A DNA stretch of 64,000 nt from Pseudomonadota bacterium (GCA_023422775.1 JAFAGM010000041.1:13841-77840), one strand, 5' to 3'. Numbered from the stretch's first letter, positions 25,920 to 34,689 are shown. The notes: generated by a model from the letters alone, not told the origin. Program-made: numbers and translations.

Positions 25920-28900
25920 ATGGCGTCGATCTCGGAGCCCTTCATCCGCCGGCCGGTTGGCACAACGCTGCTGGCGATCGGGCTCTTTCTGGTCGGCATG
26001 GTTGCCTACGTCTTCCTGCCGGTATCGGCGGTGCCCAATGTCGATTTCCCGATGATCCGGGTTTCCGCCTCGCGACCCGGCGCCGACCCTTCGGTGATGG
26101 CGGCGACCGTGGCCGCGCCGCTGGAGCGGCGGCTCGGCCAGATCGCCGGCATCGACCAGATCACCTCGACCAGTTCGCTCGGCTCGACCAGCATCCAGCT
26201 GCAGTTCTCGATCGGCCGCGACATCGACCGCGCCGCGCGCGACGTGCAGGCGGCGATCAACGCGTCGCTGGCCGACCTGCCGACCGACCTGCCGTCGCTA
26301 CCGAGGTTCCGCAAGGCCAATCCTTCGGCGGCGCCGGTATTCGTGCTGGCGCTGACGTCGAAGACGCTGACGACGAGCGCGATGTATGACGTGGCCGATA
26401 CCGTGATCGCGCAGCGCATCTCGCAGGTTCCGGGCGTCGGTGAAGTCACCGTCTCCGGCGCCGACCAGCCCGCGGTGCGGATCGCGCTCAACCCGGTGGC
26501 GCTGTCGAACGCGGGGATCGCGACCGACGACGTCCGTATGGCGATCGTCAACGCCAATCCGCTAGGGCCGGTCGGGATCTTCAACGGCGGCCGCCAGAGC
26601 GAGACGATTTCGACCAACAAGCAGATGCGCACCGCGGCCGAATTCCGCGACATCATCGTCAAGAGTTCCGACGGCAATTTCGTCCGCCTCTCCGACGTCG
26701 CCGAGGTCGAGGATTCCGTCCGCAACAGCCGCTCGATCGCCTGGTTCAACAAGCAGCCGGCGGTCCTGATCCAGATTACCAAGCAGGGCGATGCCAACGT
26801 GATCGACACCGTCGACCGGGTGCGGGCGCTGCTGCCGGAGCTGAAGCAGTGGCTGCCCGGTGGCGTCGAGATCTCGACGCTGGTGGATCGAACAGGGACC
26901 ATCCGCGCCAGCGTGCTCGACATGCAGTACACGCTGCTGGCGACCGCGTTCCTGGTCATGGTGGTGGTGTTCATCTTCCTGCGGCGGCTGACGCCGACGA
27001 TCGCGGCCGGCGTCTCGGTGCCGCTGGCGCTGGCCGGCACCTGTGCCGGCATGTGGCTCGCCGGGTTCTCGATCGACAATCTGTCGCTGATGGCGCTCGC
27101 GATTTCGGTCGGCTTCGTGGTCGACGACGCCATCGTCATGATCGAGAACATGTACCGCAACCTCGAACGCGGCATGGCGCCTTATCCGGCGGCGCTCGAG
27201 GGCGCGAAACAGATCGGCTTTACCGTGCTGTCGATCAGCCTGTCGCTGATCGCGGCCTTCACGCCGCTGATCTTCATGGATGGGATCGTCGGCCGCCTGT
27301 TGCGCGAATTCTCGCTGACGCTGACCTTTGCCATCGTGGTGTCGACCGTGGTGTCGCTGACGCTGACGCCGATGATCTGCGCGCACTACATCAAGGAGGC
27401 GACGTCCGACCGCGCCACCTGGTTCGATCGCCTGGTCGAGGGCACGCTGTCGCGCATCGTTTCGTTCTACACAAGGACGCTGCGCGCGGTTCTGGGCTTC
27501 CCGTTCCTGACGCTGATCGTGTTCTTTGCGACCATCGCGCTCACCGTGGTGCTCTACATCAAGACGCCGAAGGGCTATTTCCCGACCGACGACAGCGGCG
27601 TTGTGATCGGCGCGACGCGCGCTTCCCCCGACACGTCGTTTCAGGCGATGCTGGGACTGCAGCAGCAGCTGGCCGACATCGTCATGGCCGATCCGGCGGT
27701 CGCCAGTATCGGCTCTTCGCTCGGCGGCAGCGGTTGGGGCGGTGGCTCCAACCGCGGCACCATGTTCATCAGCCTGAAGCCCCCCGAGGAGCGGGGAGGG
27801 ATGTCGACGACGCAGGTGATCGATCGCCTGCGCCGGAGCCTCTACCGGGTGCCGGGCATCCGTCTGTTCATGTTCGCAGCGCAGGATATCCGCGCCGGCG
27901 GACGGCAGAGCGACTCCGACTATCAGTACACGCTGTCGAGCACCCACCTCGACCTCTTGCAGAAATGGGCGCCGCTGGTGGCCAAGCGCATGGAGACGGT
28001 GGAGGGCATCACCGACGTTTCCAGCGACCGCGATCCCGGCGGGCTGCAATTGTCGCTGGTGATCGACCGCAAGACTGCATCGAGCCTCGGCGTCCGCGTT
28101 CAGGACATCGACAACGCCTTGAACAACGCGTTCGCGCAACGGCAGATTTCGATCATTTACACCCAGCGCAACCAGTACATGGTGGTGCTCGAGATCGACC
28201 CGAAATTCCAGGCCGATCCGTCCAATCTCGAACGCATCTTCGTCGCCGGCGCCAACGACGCGCAGGTGCCGCTATCGGCCGTGGTGCGTTACGAGCGCGG
28301 CCTGTCGCCGCTCGCCGTATACCACTCGCAGTCGTTTCCATCGACCACGATCTCCTTCAACCTTCTGCCCGACGTGCCGCTGGAAGTGGCGACCTCGAAC
28401 ATCCAGCGCGCGGTCGACGAATTGCACATGCCGGAGGGCATCCGCGGCAGTTTTGATGGCAATGCCGGCGACTTCAACAAGACCAGCGGACGCCAGCCGC
28501 TGTTGATCCTGGGGGCGCTGGTCGCGATGTATATCGTGCTCGGCGTGCTCTATGAGAGCCTTGCGCATCCGATCACGATCATCTCGACATTGCCCTCCGC
28601 GGGGCTCGGCGCACTGCTGGCGCTGCAGGTGACCAATACGCCGCTGACGGTGATCGCCTTCGTCGGCATCATTCTGCTGATCGGCATCGTCAAGAAGAAC
28701 GGCATCATGATGGTGGACTTCGCGCTGGATGCCGAGCGCCACCGCGGACTATCTTCGGCGGACGCGATTTTCGAGGCGTGCAGCGCCCGCTTCCGGCCGA
28801 TCCTGATGACGACGATGGCGGCGCTGTTTGCGGGGATTCCGCTGGTCATCGCCACCGGTCCCGGCACCGAGTTGCGACGGCCGCTCGGCATCACCATCAT

Positions 28901-29018
28901 CGGCGGATTGCTGGTTTCGCAAGTCCTGACGCTGTACACGACGCCGGTGATCTACCTGCTGATCGACCGGGCGCGGCAACGCTTCCGACCGGCACCTGTC
29001 CCGGCGCCGGCCGAATAG
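25920..29018 (+). CDS. mdtC: RND efflux pump inner-membrane subunit (MdtC-like)
   Basis: The ATG follows the mdtB stop with no gap (TAGATG); 1032 residues. It shares the RND layout with its neighbour: SEPFIRRPVGTTLLAIGLFL at the N-terminus, SVGFVVDDAIVMIENMYRN in the fourth membrane helix and GIILLIGIVKKNGIMMVDFA in the second half. The two genes are paralogues but clearly diverged, so this is an old gene pair and not a recent duplication. A glycine-rich segment (LGGSGWGGGSNRG) occurs in the porter domain. It is the last pump gene of the operon. Confidence 0.92.
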   Translation: MASISEPFIRRPVGTTLLAIGLFLVGMVAYVFLPVSAVPNVDFPMIRVSASRPGADPSVMAATVAAPLERRLGQIAGIDQITSTSSLGSTSIQLQFSIGRDIDRAARDVQAAINASLADLPTDLPSLPRFRKANPSAAPVFVLALTSKTLTTSAMYDVADTVIAQRISQVPGVGEVTVSGADQPAVRIALNPVALSNAGIATDDVRMAIVNANPLGPVGIFNGGRQSETISTNKQMRTAAEFRDIIVKSSDGNFVRLSDVAEVEDSVRNSRSIAWFNKQPAVLIQITKQGDANVIDTVDRVRALLPELKQWLPGGVEISTLVDRTGTIRASVLDMQYTLLATAFLVMVVVFIFLRRLTPTIAAGVSVPLALAGTCAGMWLAGFSIDNLSLMALAISVGFVVDDAIVMIENMYRNLERGMAPYPAALEGAKQIGFTVLSISLSLIAAFTPLIFMDGIVGRLLREFSLTLTFAIVVSTVVSLTLTPMICAHYIKEATSDRATWFDRLVEGTLSRIVSFYTRTLRAVLGFPFLTLIVFFATIALTVVLYIKTPKGYFPTDDSGVVIGATRASPDTSFQAMLGLQQQLADIVMADPAVASIGSSLGGSGWGGGSNRGTMFISLKPPEERGGMSTTQVIDRLRRSLYRVPGIRLFMFAAQDIRAGGRQSDSDYQYTLSSTHLDLLQKWAPLVAKRMETVEGITDVSSDRDPGGLQLSLVIDRKTASSLGVRVQDIDNALNNAFAQRQISIIYTQRNQYMVVLEIDPKFQADPSNLERIFVAGANDAQVPLSAVVRYERGLSPLAVYHSQSFPSTTISFNLLPDVPLEVATSNIQRAVDELHMPEGIRGSFDGNAGDFNKTSGRQPLLILGALVAMYIVLGVLYESLAHPITIISTLPSAGLGALLALQVTNTPLTVIAFVGIILLIGIVKKNGIMMVDFALDAERHRGLSSADAIFEACSARFRPILMTTMAALFAGIPLVIATGPGTELRRPLGITIIGGLLVSQVLTLYTTPVIYLLIDRARQRFRPAPVPAPAE

Positions 29019-29052
29019 TTGAATTACTGGCCACGAAGCGTATAGCGGGCGG

Positions 29053-29784
29053 ATGTCAGAACTATCCAATCCCAAGGCCGGTACCGCCGCGGAGGTGGTC
29101 CCGGACTGCCCGCATTGCGGCAAGCCGCTGCCGCTCTGCATCTGCGGCAGCGTCGCGCCGATCGAAAGCAGGATCTCGCTGCTGATCCTGCAGCACCCGC
29201 AGGAGCAGGACAGGGCGCTGGGCACCGCGCGGCTGACCGCGATGCATTTTGGGGATGCCGTGGTCAAGATCGGCCTATCCTGGCCGAGCTTGTCCAAGGC
29301 GCTGGGACGGAAGGTGGACGATCCCTCGCGCTGGGCCGTTCTCTACCTCGGCTCCGCCAAGGTCGCCGAACTCGATACCGACGCCGAGATCGTGGCGATC
29401 AACCGCAAGGGTGAGATCGAGCCGCATCAGCGCGCGATCCTGAGCGACATCGAAGGCGTCGTGCTGCTCGACGGAACCTGGAGCCAGGCCAAGGCGCTGT
29501 GGTGGCGCAACGCGTGGATGCTGAAGTGCCAGCGGATAATTCTCGGGCCGAAGCGCCCTTCGCGCTACGGCAAGCTCCGCAAGGAGCCCCGTGGCGACGG
29601 TCTTGCTACCATCGAGGCCGCAGGCCTGCTGCTGGCGGGGCTCGAGAAGCGCCCGGATATCGCCGAAACGCTCAACGCCGCCTTCGAGCGGATGCTGGGG
29701 CGATACCGGGAAGTGCAGGCCGAAATGCCTGAACTTGCGCCGAAGCCGAAGAAACGGGACTACCGCCGACGAAAGCGGGGGTGA
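29053..29784 (+). CDS. DTW-domain protein, probable tRNA-uridine aminocarboxypropyltransferase
   Basis: 243 residues. The N-terminus has a zinc-binding-like cluster CPHCGKPLPLCICG, followed by the DTW-family elements ISLLILQHPQEQ and, near residue 140, LLDGTWSQAKALWWRN containing the D-x-T-W core. SRYGKLRKEP completes the motif set. Characterised DTW proteins (TapT/TuaA, DTWD1/2) transfer the 3-amino-3-carboxypropyl group of SAM to uridine in tRNA. It follows mdtC by 34 bases and may be co-transcribed, although a functional link to efflux is unlikely. A tRNA gene lies just downstream. Confidence 0.85.
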   Translation: MSELSNPKAGTAAEVVPDCPHCGKPLPLCICGSVAPIESRISLLILQHPQEQDRALGTARLTAMHFGDAVVKIGLSWPSLSKALGRKVDDPSRWAVLYLGSAKVAELDTDAEIVAINRKGEIEPHQRAILSDIEGVVLLDGTWSQAKALWWRNAWMLKCQRIILGPKRPSRYGKLRKEPRGDGLATIEAAGLLLAGLEKRPDIAETLNAAFERMLGRYREVQAEMPELAPKPKKRDYRRRKRG

Positions 29785-29894
29785 ATCGAGCGTTTGGGGT
29801 GGAATCCGCCGCGCACGGAACACCGGTCAGGCAAGACGGCGAAGCCGGGTTGGTTGCCTATCCGGGGCAGGGCGTATATGAGTTCGCCCGATGG

Positions 29895-29968
29895 GGCCAC
29901 GTGGCGGAGTGGTTACGCAACGGTCTGCAAAACCGTGTACACCAGTTCAATTCTGGTCGTGGCCTCCA
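29895..29968 (+). tRNA. tRNA-Cys (GCA)
   Basis: The 74-nt cloverleaf has acceptor arms GGCCACG / CGTGGCC with an encoded CCA. The anticodon stem ACGGT / ACCGT closes the loop CTGCAAA with anticodon GCA, and the T-arm is CCAG-TTCAATT-CTGG. All stems pair. An AT-rich stretch follows (29969-30000) and then the accessory region. Confidence 0.95.
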
Positions 29969-30180
29969 TTAATTATTTCAATAACTTAATAGAATGTTTG
30001 GGCACTGTCGGCGACTGCTCGCCTAAGCCTCAGGAACCCCCTAGGGGCCCACCCCTGAACACGATGCGGCCAGCCGATATGAATTTCGCCGGGAACACCT
30101 CCAGCACGTCCCTCTAAGCGTTATTTTCTCGTGCTACAACCGCAGCGGTTTCTGTTACGGCGAATTCTAGAGCTCGGTGA

Positions 30181-30594
30181 ATGATTGAAATAGATTTGAA
30201 TGCCCGGGTTTTGACGGAAGCGCACAACGTCTTCGTGGTCCGACCGGGTAGCGATTTCCGATTGTTTAATGAGATACGCGAGAATGATCTGATCGTGCTT
30301 GAGCTACCCGGCCTTGATTGGCCGGTCGGCGAGGCCCTCAGCGATACGGATCTCAGGCGTCGAGTAAATCGATCACGAGCGCTCCGTGGATGGCACCGCG
30401 TCAGCGCAGATGATCCGAAGCCGTCGCTCGAGGGGGGCGGCCAGAGTACTTCCCAGTTTGCTGGTTACCGCTTGGCGAAGGATGGTGACCTTGTCGGCGC
30501 GGTCACCCGCGAGGGTGAGGAAAAGTATCTGCGGCAGCGCGATGAAGGCCTCACTCTCGATCGACTGGCTCACGCCGCACCCGCGATCCGTTGA
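30181..30594 (+). CDS. Hypothetical protein
   Basis: 137 residues. I do not recognise the family. The first 80 residues look like real protein, with alternating hydrophobic and charged positions (NVFVVRPGSDFRLFNEIREN, then DLIVLELPGLDWPVGEAL). The rest (KPSLEGGGQSTSQFAGYRL, AVTREGEEKYLRQRDEGL) also has protein-like composition. There is no signal peptide or membrane segment. Its 3' end overlaps the next small gene by 53 bases in another frame. It lies about 210 bases after tRNA-Cys. It may be the remaining part of a longer gene. Confidence 0.5.
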   Translation: MIEIDLNARVLTEAHNVFVVRPGSDFRLFNEIRENDLIVLELPGLDWPVGEALSDTDLRRRVNRSRALRGWHRVSADDPKPSLEGGGQSTSQFAGYRLAKDGDLVGAVTREGEEKYLRQRDEGLTLDRLAHAAPAIR

Positions 30595-30748
30595 CCCACC
30601 GGACTTCTCCGAAATAGAGCTCCGCGCCCACGGCCGGAAGGTGCTGGTCATCCGCTGGGACCGCGCCGGCTCATTCAAGGCTGCCCATTTCGAGCCCGGC
30701 GAGTGGGAGAGGGTGCTGCTCGACTGGCCCGAACCAATCCGGTTTTGA
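30542..30748 (+). CDS. Small hypothetical protein
   Basis: 68 residues from ATG 30542. The C-terminal half (ELRAHGRKVLVIRWDRAGSF, then KAAHFEPGEWERVLLDWPEP) has a strong strand-turn-strand pattern and looks like genuine coding sequence. The frame continues upstream to 30386, but those residues are Arg/Ser-rich and shadow-like, so the internal ATG is preferred. It overlaps the end of the preceding hypothetical gene. I recognise no family. Confidence 0.55.
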   Translation: MKASLSIDWLTPHPRSVDPPDFSEIELRAHGRKVLVIRWDRAGSFKAAHFEPGEWERVLLDWPEPIRF

Positions 30749-30864
30749 TTGAGGCGTCCTCTGCGGCAGCAAACGAACTGCGGCGATCATGTTCACGTGA
30801 CTGTTTATGGACGCTGGTCGGCTACCGCGATAGGGGTCACGAAAGCCATCCGATTGCGAAGTCC

Positions 30865-31707
30865 GTGCCGAAGCCCCCTTTTTCCCCATCCGTCAGCCGC
30901 GGACGCAGCGCCAAGCTGATCGAGAGCGCCGCCGTCGCGCTGCGAACGCGGCAGTTCGACAAGGCCGCGCAGCTCGCCGCCGAAGTGTTAAGGGGCAACC
31001 GGACCGACACCGCCGCCGCGACGATACTGACCCAGGCGCTGCTCGCCCTGAACCGTAGCGAAGAGGCGATTGCGCCCCTCGAAAAGGCAGCGCGTCGCAG
31101 TGGCGATCCCGTTATCGAAACCTTGCTTGGGGCGGCGCTGGGCAGCAGCGGACGCCGCGCGGAAGCGATCGAACAATTGAGCCGCACCGTGGCCCGGCGC
31201 CCGCCGTTTCTGCCGGCGTTCCAGGAACTCGCCGGCCAGCATGCCAAGGCCGGACGCGTCGATGAGGGCATCGCCGTCATCGAAAACGGCCTGGCATTGG
31301 CACCCGACGCCATACATCTGCAACTGGACCTTGCCCGCCTGTACCTCCAGCACAACGACCGCGGCAAGGCGCGCGAGATCCTCACAAAAGCCCGCGATGC
31401 GGCGGCGGGTAACCTCGACATACTGAAAGAACTCGCGCGCGTTCTGCTGCTGGACGGCGAATATGCCTTGGCCGCCGAGGCCTACCGGCATGCGCTGGCG
31501 CATCGTCCTGACGACGCCCTTACGCGCGCGGATCTCGCCGCATGCCTTCTGGAAATGGGTGATCGCGACGCCGGCGAGGCTGCCCTGCGTCTGGCGTTCC
31601 GCGGCGGACCTCACATGCTCGGTCGAACCAACCACGCGCTCGTCGCCTCATCGCACGGCCGCTTCTTCTTCCGCCCGAGCGCGGTCGTGAAGTTCCTGCA
31701 GGGCTGA
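30865..31707 (+). CDS. Tetratricopeptide-repeat protein
   Basis: The product is about 280 residues from a GTG at 30865; an ATG at 30703 in the same frame would add 54 residues that look non-coding and overlap the previous gene. Several TPR units are visible, for example FDKAAQLAAEVLRGNRTD, SEEAIAPLEKAARRSGDP and EYALAAEAYRHALAHRPDDA. It ends with a non-repeat tail (HALVASSHGRFFFRPSAVVK). There is no signal peptide from either start, so it is probably a cytosolic scaffold of unknown partner. The next gene is convergent. Confidence 0.65.
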   Translation: MPKPPFSPSVSRGRSAKLIESAAVALRTRQFDKAAQLAAEVLRGNRTDTAAATILTQALLALNRSEEAIAPLEKAARRSGDPVIETLLGAALGSSGRRAEAIEQLSRTVARRPPFLPAFQELAGQHAKAGRVDEGIAVIENGLALAPDAIHLQLDLARLYLQHNDRGKAREILTKARDAAAGNLDILKELARVLLLDGEYALAAEAYRHALAHRPDDALTRADLAACLLEMGDRDAGEAALRLAFRGGPHMLGRTNHALVASSHGRFFFRPSAVVKFLQG

Positions 31708-31720
31708 ACAGCGGACCCGC

Positions 31721-32425
31721 CTACGCCCGAAATTTCCGCCGGTACAGCCCGGGCTCGCGATTGATCGCCTTCGTCAGCTCGTGCACCCGCTGCGTCTCCT
31801 CCGCCGTGAACGGCGCGGTCTGCGCCACCCAACTTTCGCGTTTCACCGGCACGCATTGCGCAACCGGCGTGCCCCTTGGCAGTACGCCGCTAAAATTGAT
31901 GTCGTGCCAGTGCGCCGGGAAATGGATCCAGCTGTCGCGATAACGGTCGCAATCGACCATTCCGCTCAATGTGGTGAATGGTAGATCAAAGCGATTGAGA
32001 GGATGTGTGAACAGCAGGGAATAGCCCTGCGGTGCTTCGATGCTCCACAGGTTGTGAAACTTGATCAAGAATCGATCGGGCTCGAACAGCGGCGTGCTGA
32101 CGACCTGGCTGATGTCATGGAATCCGATCGGCGAGCGCGGGAACTCGAGCGGGCCGCCGGGCGGCGTATCATTGTCCCAGGTGATCGAGCCGTTTTCGAT
32201 CCTGAGATCGCAGATCAGCGGAATCAGGAAGCCCGAGGTCATCGCGTCGACGAAGGGGGGACAACGCTTGATCGTATCCTCGTCGCGCATATTGACCGCG
32301 TTGAAAGCGCGCGCGGGCATTGCCTTGAGCCAGTCGGGAACGCCCAATGCCGCCGGCGTCGGCGGCGGCAGTTTTCCATGTAGTTCTGCCGGGCAGCGGA
32401 ACTTCAGCGTTACTGGTTCAGTCAT
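31721..32425 (-). CDS. Conserved hypothetical protein, phage-like family
   Basis: 234 residues, soluble, with no signal peptide. The sequence contains DEDTIKRCPPFVDAMTSGFL, IPLICDLRIENGSITWDND and FHNLWSIEAPQGYSLLFTHP. This pattern (KxCxPFxDAxxxGFxIP followed by a WSI.TPxGYS-like phrase) resembles a hypothetical family I remember from large phages and some bacteria, possibly DUF6065, but I cannot verify this. Function is unknown. It is convergent with the TPR gene. Confidence 0.6.
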   Translation of the reverse strand: MTEPVTLKFRCPAELHGKLPPPTPAALGVPDWLKAMPARAFNAVNMRDEDTIKRCPPFVDAMTSGFLIPLICDLRIENGSITWDNDTPPGGPLEFPRSPIGFHDISQVVSTPLFEPDRFLIKFHNLWSIEAPQGYSLLFTHPLNRFDLPFTTLSGMVDCDRYRDSWIHFPAHWHDINFSGVLPRGTPVAQCVPVKRESWVAQTAPFTAEETQRVHELTKAINREPGLYRRKFRA

Positions 32426-32494
32426 GCATTATTTGCTCTTTGTTACAGCTCGCCTTCCTGACGCGCCTTCGCGTCCAATCTAGCACGTTCCGGA

Positions 32495-32871
32495 TTATCC
32501 CGAATGCCCAGTTATAACGGCGAGGAAGTGATCGTCGAACCGGTGCGCAATCGGTGTGAAGATCTTGCCTTGCTCGCTGAACCGGAAATGCGACCGAACC
32601 GGCTTCCCGTCATGGCCCCGCTAGTCGAGCGAAACGCCGCCCACTTCCGGCATCAACGCGTCGATCTCGAAGATGCTCGGGCCCGAGCCGATCAGCTTGG
32701 GGCGCCAATATCGATTTCGGACCGCCCGCGAAAGCGGCCGCCTTCGCAGCAATCGACGATCGCGGCATGGTCGTACAGTTCGAGCAGCGCCGAAAGCTGG
32801 CGATGCCGGCAGGCATCGATCCAGTCCACGACAATGCCAATGGGATCAAACGCGCCCGGCGACTTTGGCAT
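32495..32871 (-). pseudogene. Frameshifted NTF2/SnoaL-like protein remnant
   Basis: Reading the minus strand from ATG 32871, with a good ribosome site (GAGGTG) upstream, gives DPIGIVVDWIDACRHRQL, then ALLELYDHAAIVDCCEGGRF and a TGA soon after SEIDIGAP. In the next frame the text resumes as LIGSGPSIFEIDALMPEVGG, meets an internal TAG, and continues as DGKPVRSHFRFSEQGKIFTP. Together they spell a small NTF2-like (SnoaL-type) domain of about 120 residues broken by one frameshift and one stop. The other-strand frames here are shadows. A sequencing error could explain the frameshift but not the additional stop. Confidence 0.6.
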
Positions 32872-33247
32872 CTTTCACCTCGGTGCTTTCCGTGGCCCCG
32901 GTGCGGATATGGCGGTCATGGGATGAACGGGCTCTGAATCGGCCGTTCACGCGGCGTTGGCAGGGAACCGACGCCGTACATACGGCAGCCCGTCTTGCCT
33001 TTTCGAGACCACGATATTCATCGCGCCGTTGCGAAATCGCCACTCAAGGTATTAGCTCCGGATGGAGGCGGCGAAACCTTTGACCTCGGTCAAAACTCTT
33101 GACCTGGGTCAACGAGGGCGAGGCCTTAAGGCGAAGCATGCCTTCGCCGCGCTGGACGCGGCTGATTTGGGCGTGGTCCCAGCTACTCGACCCATCACCT
33201 CCTTATCCTCAGGTCCGATCAGGACGGCAACAAGGGGAACGTCGGGG
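32872..33247. other. Intergenic region between the NTF2-like remnant and the binding-protein gene
   Basis: About 375 bases. It contains the two tandem FNR/FixK-type palindromes at 33080-33112 and no credible gene. An open frame running into the binding-protein gene from 33062 covers the palindromes and lacks protein-like composition. Confidence 0.45.
33080..33112. promoter_or_regulatory. Two tandem FNR/FixK-type boxes
   Basis: TTGACCTCGGTCAA (33080-33093) and TTGACCTGGGTCAA (33099-33112) are each perfect 6+6 palindromes around two central bases, with centres 19 bp apart. Both fit TTGA-N6-TCAA, the pattern shared by FNR and rhizobial FixK proteins. They lie 135-168 bases before the binding-protein ATG and about 210 bases from the start of the divergent pseudogene. 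Control of the binding protein in response to oxygen is an inference. Confidence 0.6.
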
Positions 33248-34477
33248 ATGAACCGGAATGTCGCAGGCCGAATTCTGCTTGTTCTGCTGATCGCATTGGC
33301 GTCGCTGAGCGCGATGTCGCCCAGGCGTGCCGATCAATCCGCCGGCGATGACGAAATCCGCATCGGCAATCTGATGCCGTACACGGGGCCGCTGTCGGAA
33401 TTCGCTGCGATCGGAAAGGCCGAAGCGGCATATTTCGAGATGATCAACGAACGCGGCGGCATCAACGGCCGCAAGGTGCGCTTCATCTCTCATGACGACA
33501 ATTCCGATCCCACCGTCGCGCTGGATCTGACACGCGGACTGGTCGAGAGGGAGGACGTCCACCTGATGTTTGGCTCCTACGGAACGCCTGGAAACCTAGC
33601 GGTCCGAAAGTACTTGAACGAGAGGCGGATTCCCCAGCTCTTCGTCGCTTCGGGGGCTGAGGAGTTGAGCGATCCGAAGCGCTTTCCCTGGACGATGGGA
33701 TGGCAGCCGTCGTTTCGCGCCGAGGGCCGCATCTACGCCAACTACATCACGGCCTTTTTCCCGCAACGCAAGATCGTGGTGCTCTGGCAGAACGACCAGT
33801 TCGGCCGGGACCTGTACAAGGGAATTCAGGAAGGCCTCGGCGAATTGAGCCGCTTGATCATCGTGGGCGTGGCGTTCGATATCGACGATGCGCATATCGA
33901 CGGGCACGTCTCGATCCTGAAGCGGTCGGGCGCCGATGTCCTCGTGTTCGCGGGCGTGCCAAGCACAGCCTCACAGGTGATCCGGCTGACGGCGGATTCG
34001 AACTGGCACCCCGTGCTGCTTCTCAACAACGCCGCCGCTTCGATCGGCGCGGCGCTGGGTCCCGCAGGTCCGGAGAAATCCGCCGGAGTGATCTCAGCCT
34101 CGTTCCTGAAGGACCCGAACGATCCCGCCTGGAAGGATGACCCCGCCATCAAGGAGTGGTTATCTTTCATGGACAGGTATTACCCCAAGGGGGACAAGAC
34201 CAGCAGTGCCGCCCTTTACGGCTATGCCGCCGCCGATACGCTGGTGCAGGTGCTGAAGCAATGCGGCGACGATCTCTCGCGCGAAAACATCATGCGGCAG
34301 GCGGCGGCGCTCAGGGACTATCAGTCCCCCGTGCTGTTGCCCGGCATCAGGATCAATACCGGTCCGAATAAATTCCAGCCGATCAAGCAGATGCGATTGG
34401 TGCAGTTCGACGGCCGCACTTGGCAGCCGATCGGCGACGTGATCGAAAGCGCGTTTGTGGATGCACCGAAGAACTAG
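33248..34477 (+). CDS. Orphan ABC transporter substrate-binding protein (branched-chain amino acid/LivK type)
   Basis: From ATG 33248 the product is 409 residues with a signal peptide (GRILLVLLIALASLSAM). Family-5/6 periplasmic-binding hallmarks follow: EIRIGNLMPYTGPLSEFAAI, FEMINERGGINGRKVRFISH, DDNSDPTVALDLTRGLVE and ALYGYAAADTLVQVLKQCG. It would bind a small carboxylate or amino acid in the periplasm. No permease or ATPase gene is nearby, so it must share a transporter or serve as a sensor. Two FNR/FixK-type boxes lie upstream. An upstream extension to 33062 is not protein-like. Confidence 0.85.
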   Translation: MNRNVAGRILLVLLIALASLSAMSPRRADQSAGDDEIRIGNLMPYTGPLSEFAAIGKAEAAYFEMINERGGINGRKVRFISHDDNSDPTVALDLTRGLVEREDVHLMFGSYGTPGNLAVRKYLNERRIPQLFVASGAEELSDPKRFPWTMGWQPSFRAEGRIYANYITAFFPQRKIVVLWQNDQFGRDLYKGIQEGLGELSRLIIVGVAFDIDDAHIDGHVSILKRSGADVLVFAGVPSTASQVIRLTADSNWHPVLLLNNAAASIGAALGPAGPEKSAGVISASFLKDPNDPAWKDDPAIKEWLSFMDRYYPKGDKTSSAALYGYAAADTLVQVLKQCGDDLSRENIMRQAAALRDYQSPVLLPGIRINTGPNKFQPIKQMRLVQFDGRTWQPIGDVIESAFVDAPKN

Positions 34478-34509
34478 GTTGAGAAGGGAGAAGTCGGCGG
34501 TTGCCGCGG

Positions 34510-34689
34510 TCAGCAGGCGGCGTACCAACCCTCGGGAAATGGAAGCAGCGGCCAGGGGCCCCGGTTGTCGTTGGCGGCACGCGGCAAGCGAAACTGGAGC
34601 AGGGTCTGGGGCACGAAATCATCCTCCGGCGCTGGCGCAATGGCCGCTTGCACGGCTTCCAGCATTAGGTCGAATTCTGCTTCACTCAT
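34510..34689 (-). CDS. Small hypothetical protein with AANDN motif
   Basis: 59 residues from ATG 34689. An acidic helical N-terminus (EAEFDLMLEAVQAAIAPAPE) is followed by a Pro/Trp-rich end (RAANDNRGPWPLLPFPEGWY). The AANDN string recurs in small rhizobial proteins. Composition and codon use look genuine; function is unknown. It is convergent with the binding-protein gene. A longer in-frame extension upstream looks non-coding. Confidence 0.5.
   Translation of the reverse strand: MSEAEFDLMLEAVQAAIAPAPEDDFVPQTLLQFRLPRAANDNRGPWPLLPFPEGWYAAC

Noticed and set aside
22770..29018. Tandem RND pump genes as an assembly or recent duplication
   Set aside because: The two proteins share the family layout but differ in sequence throughout; they fit the known MdtB/MdtC pair.
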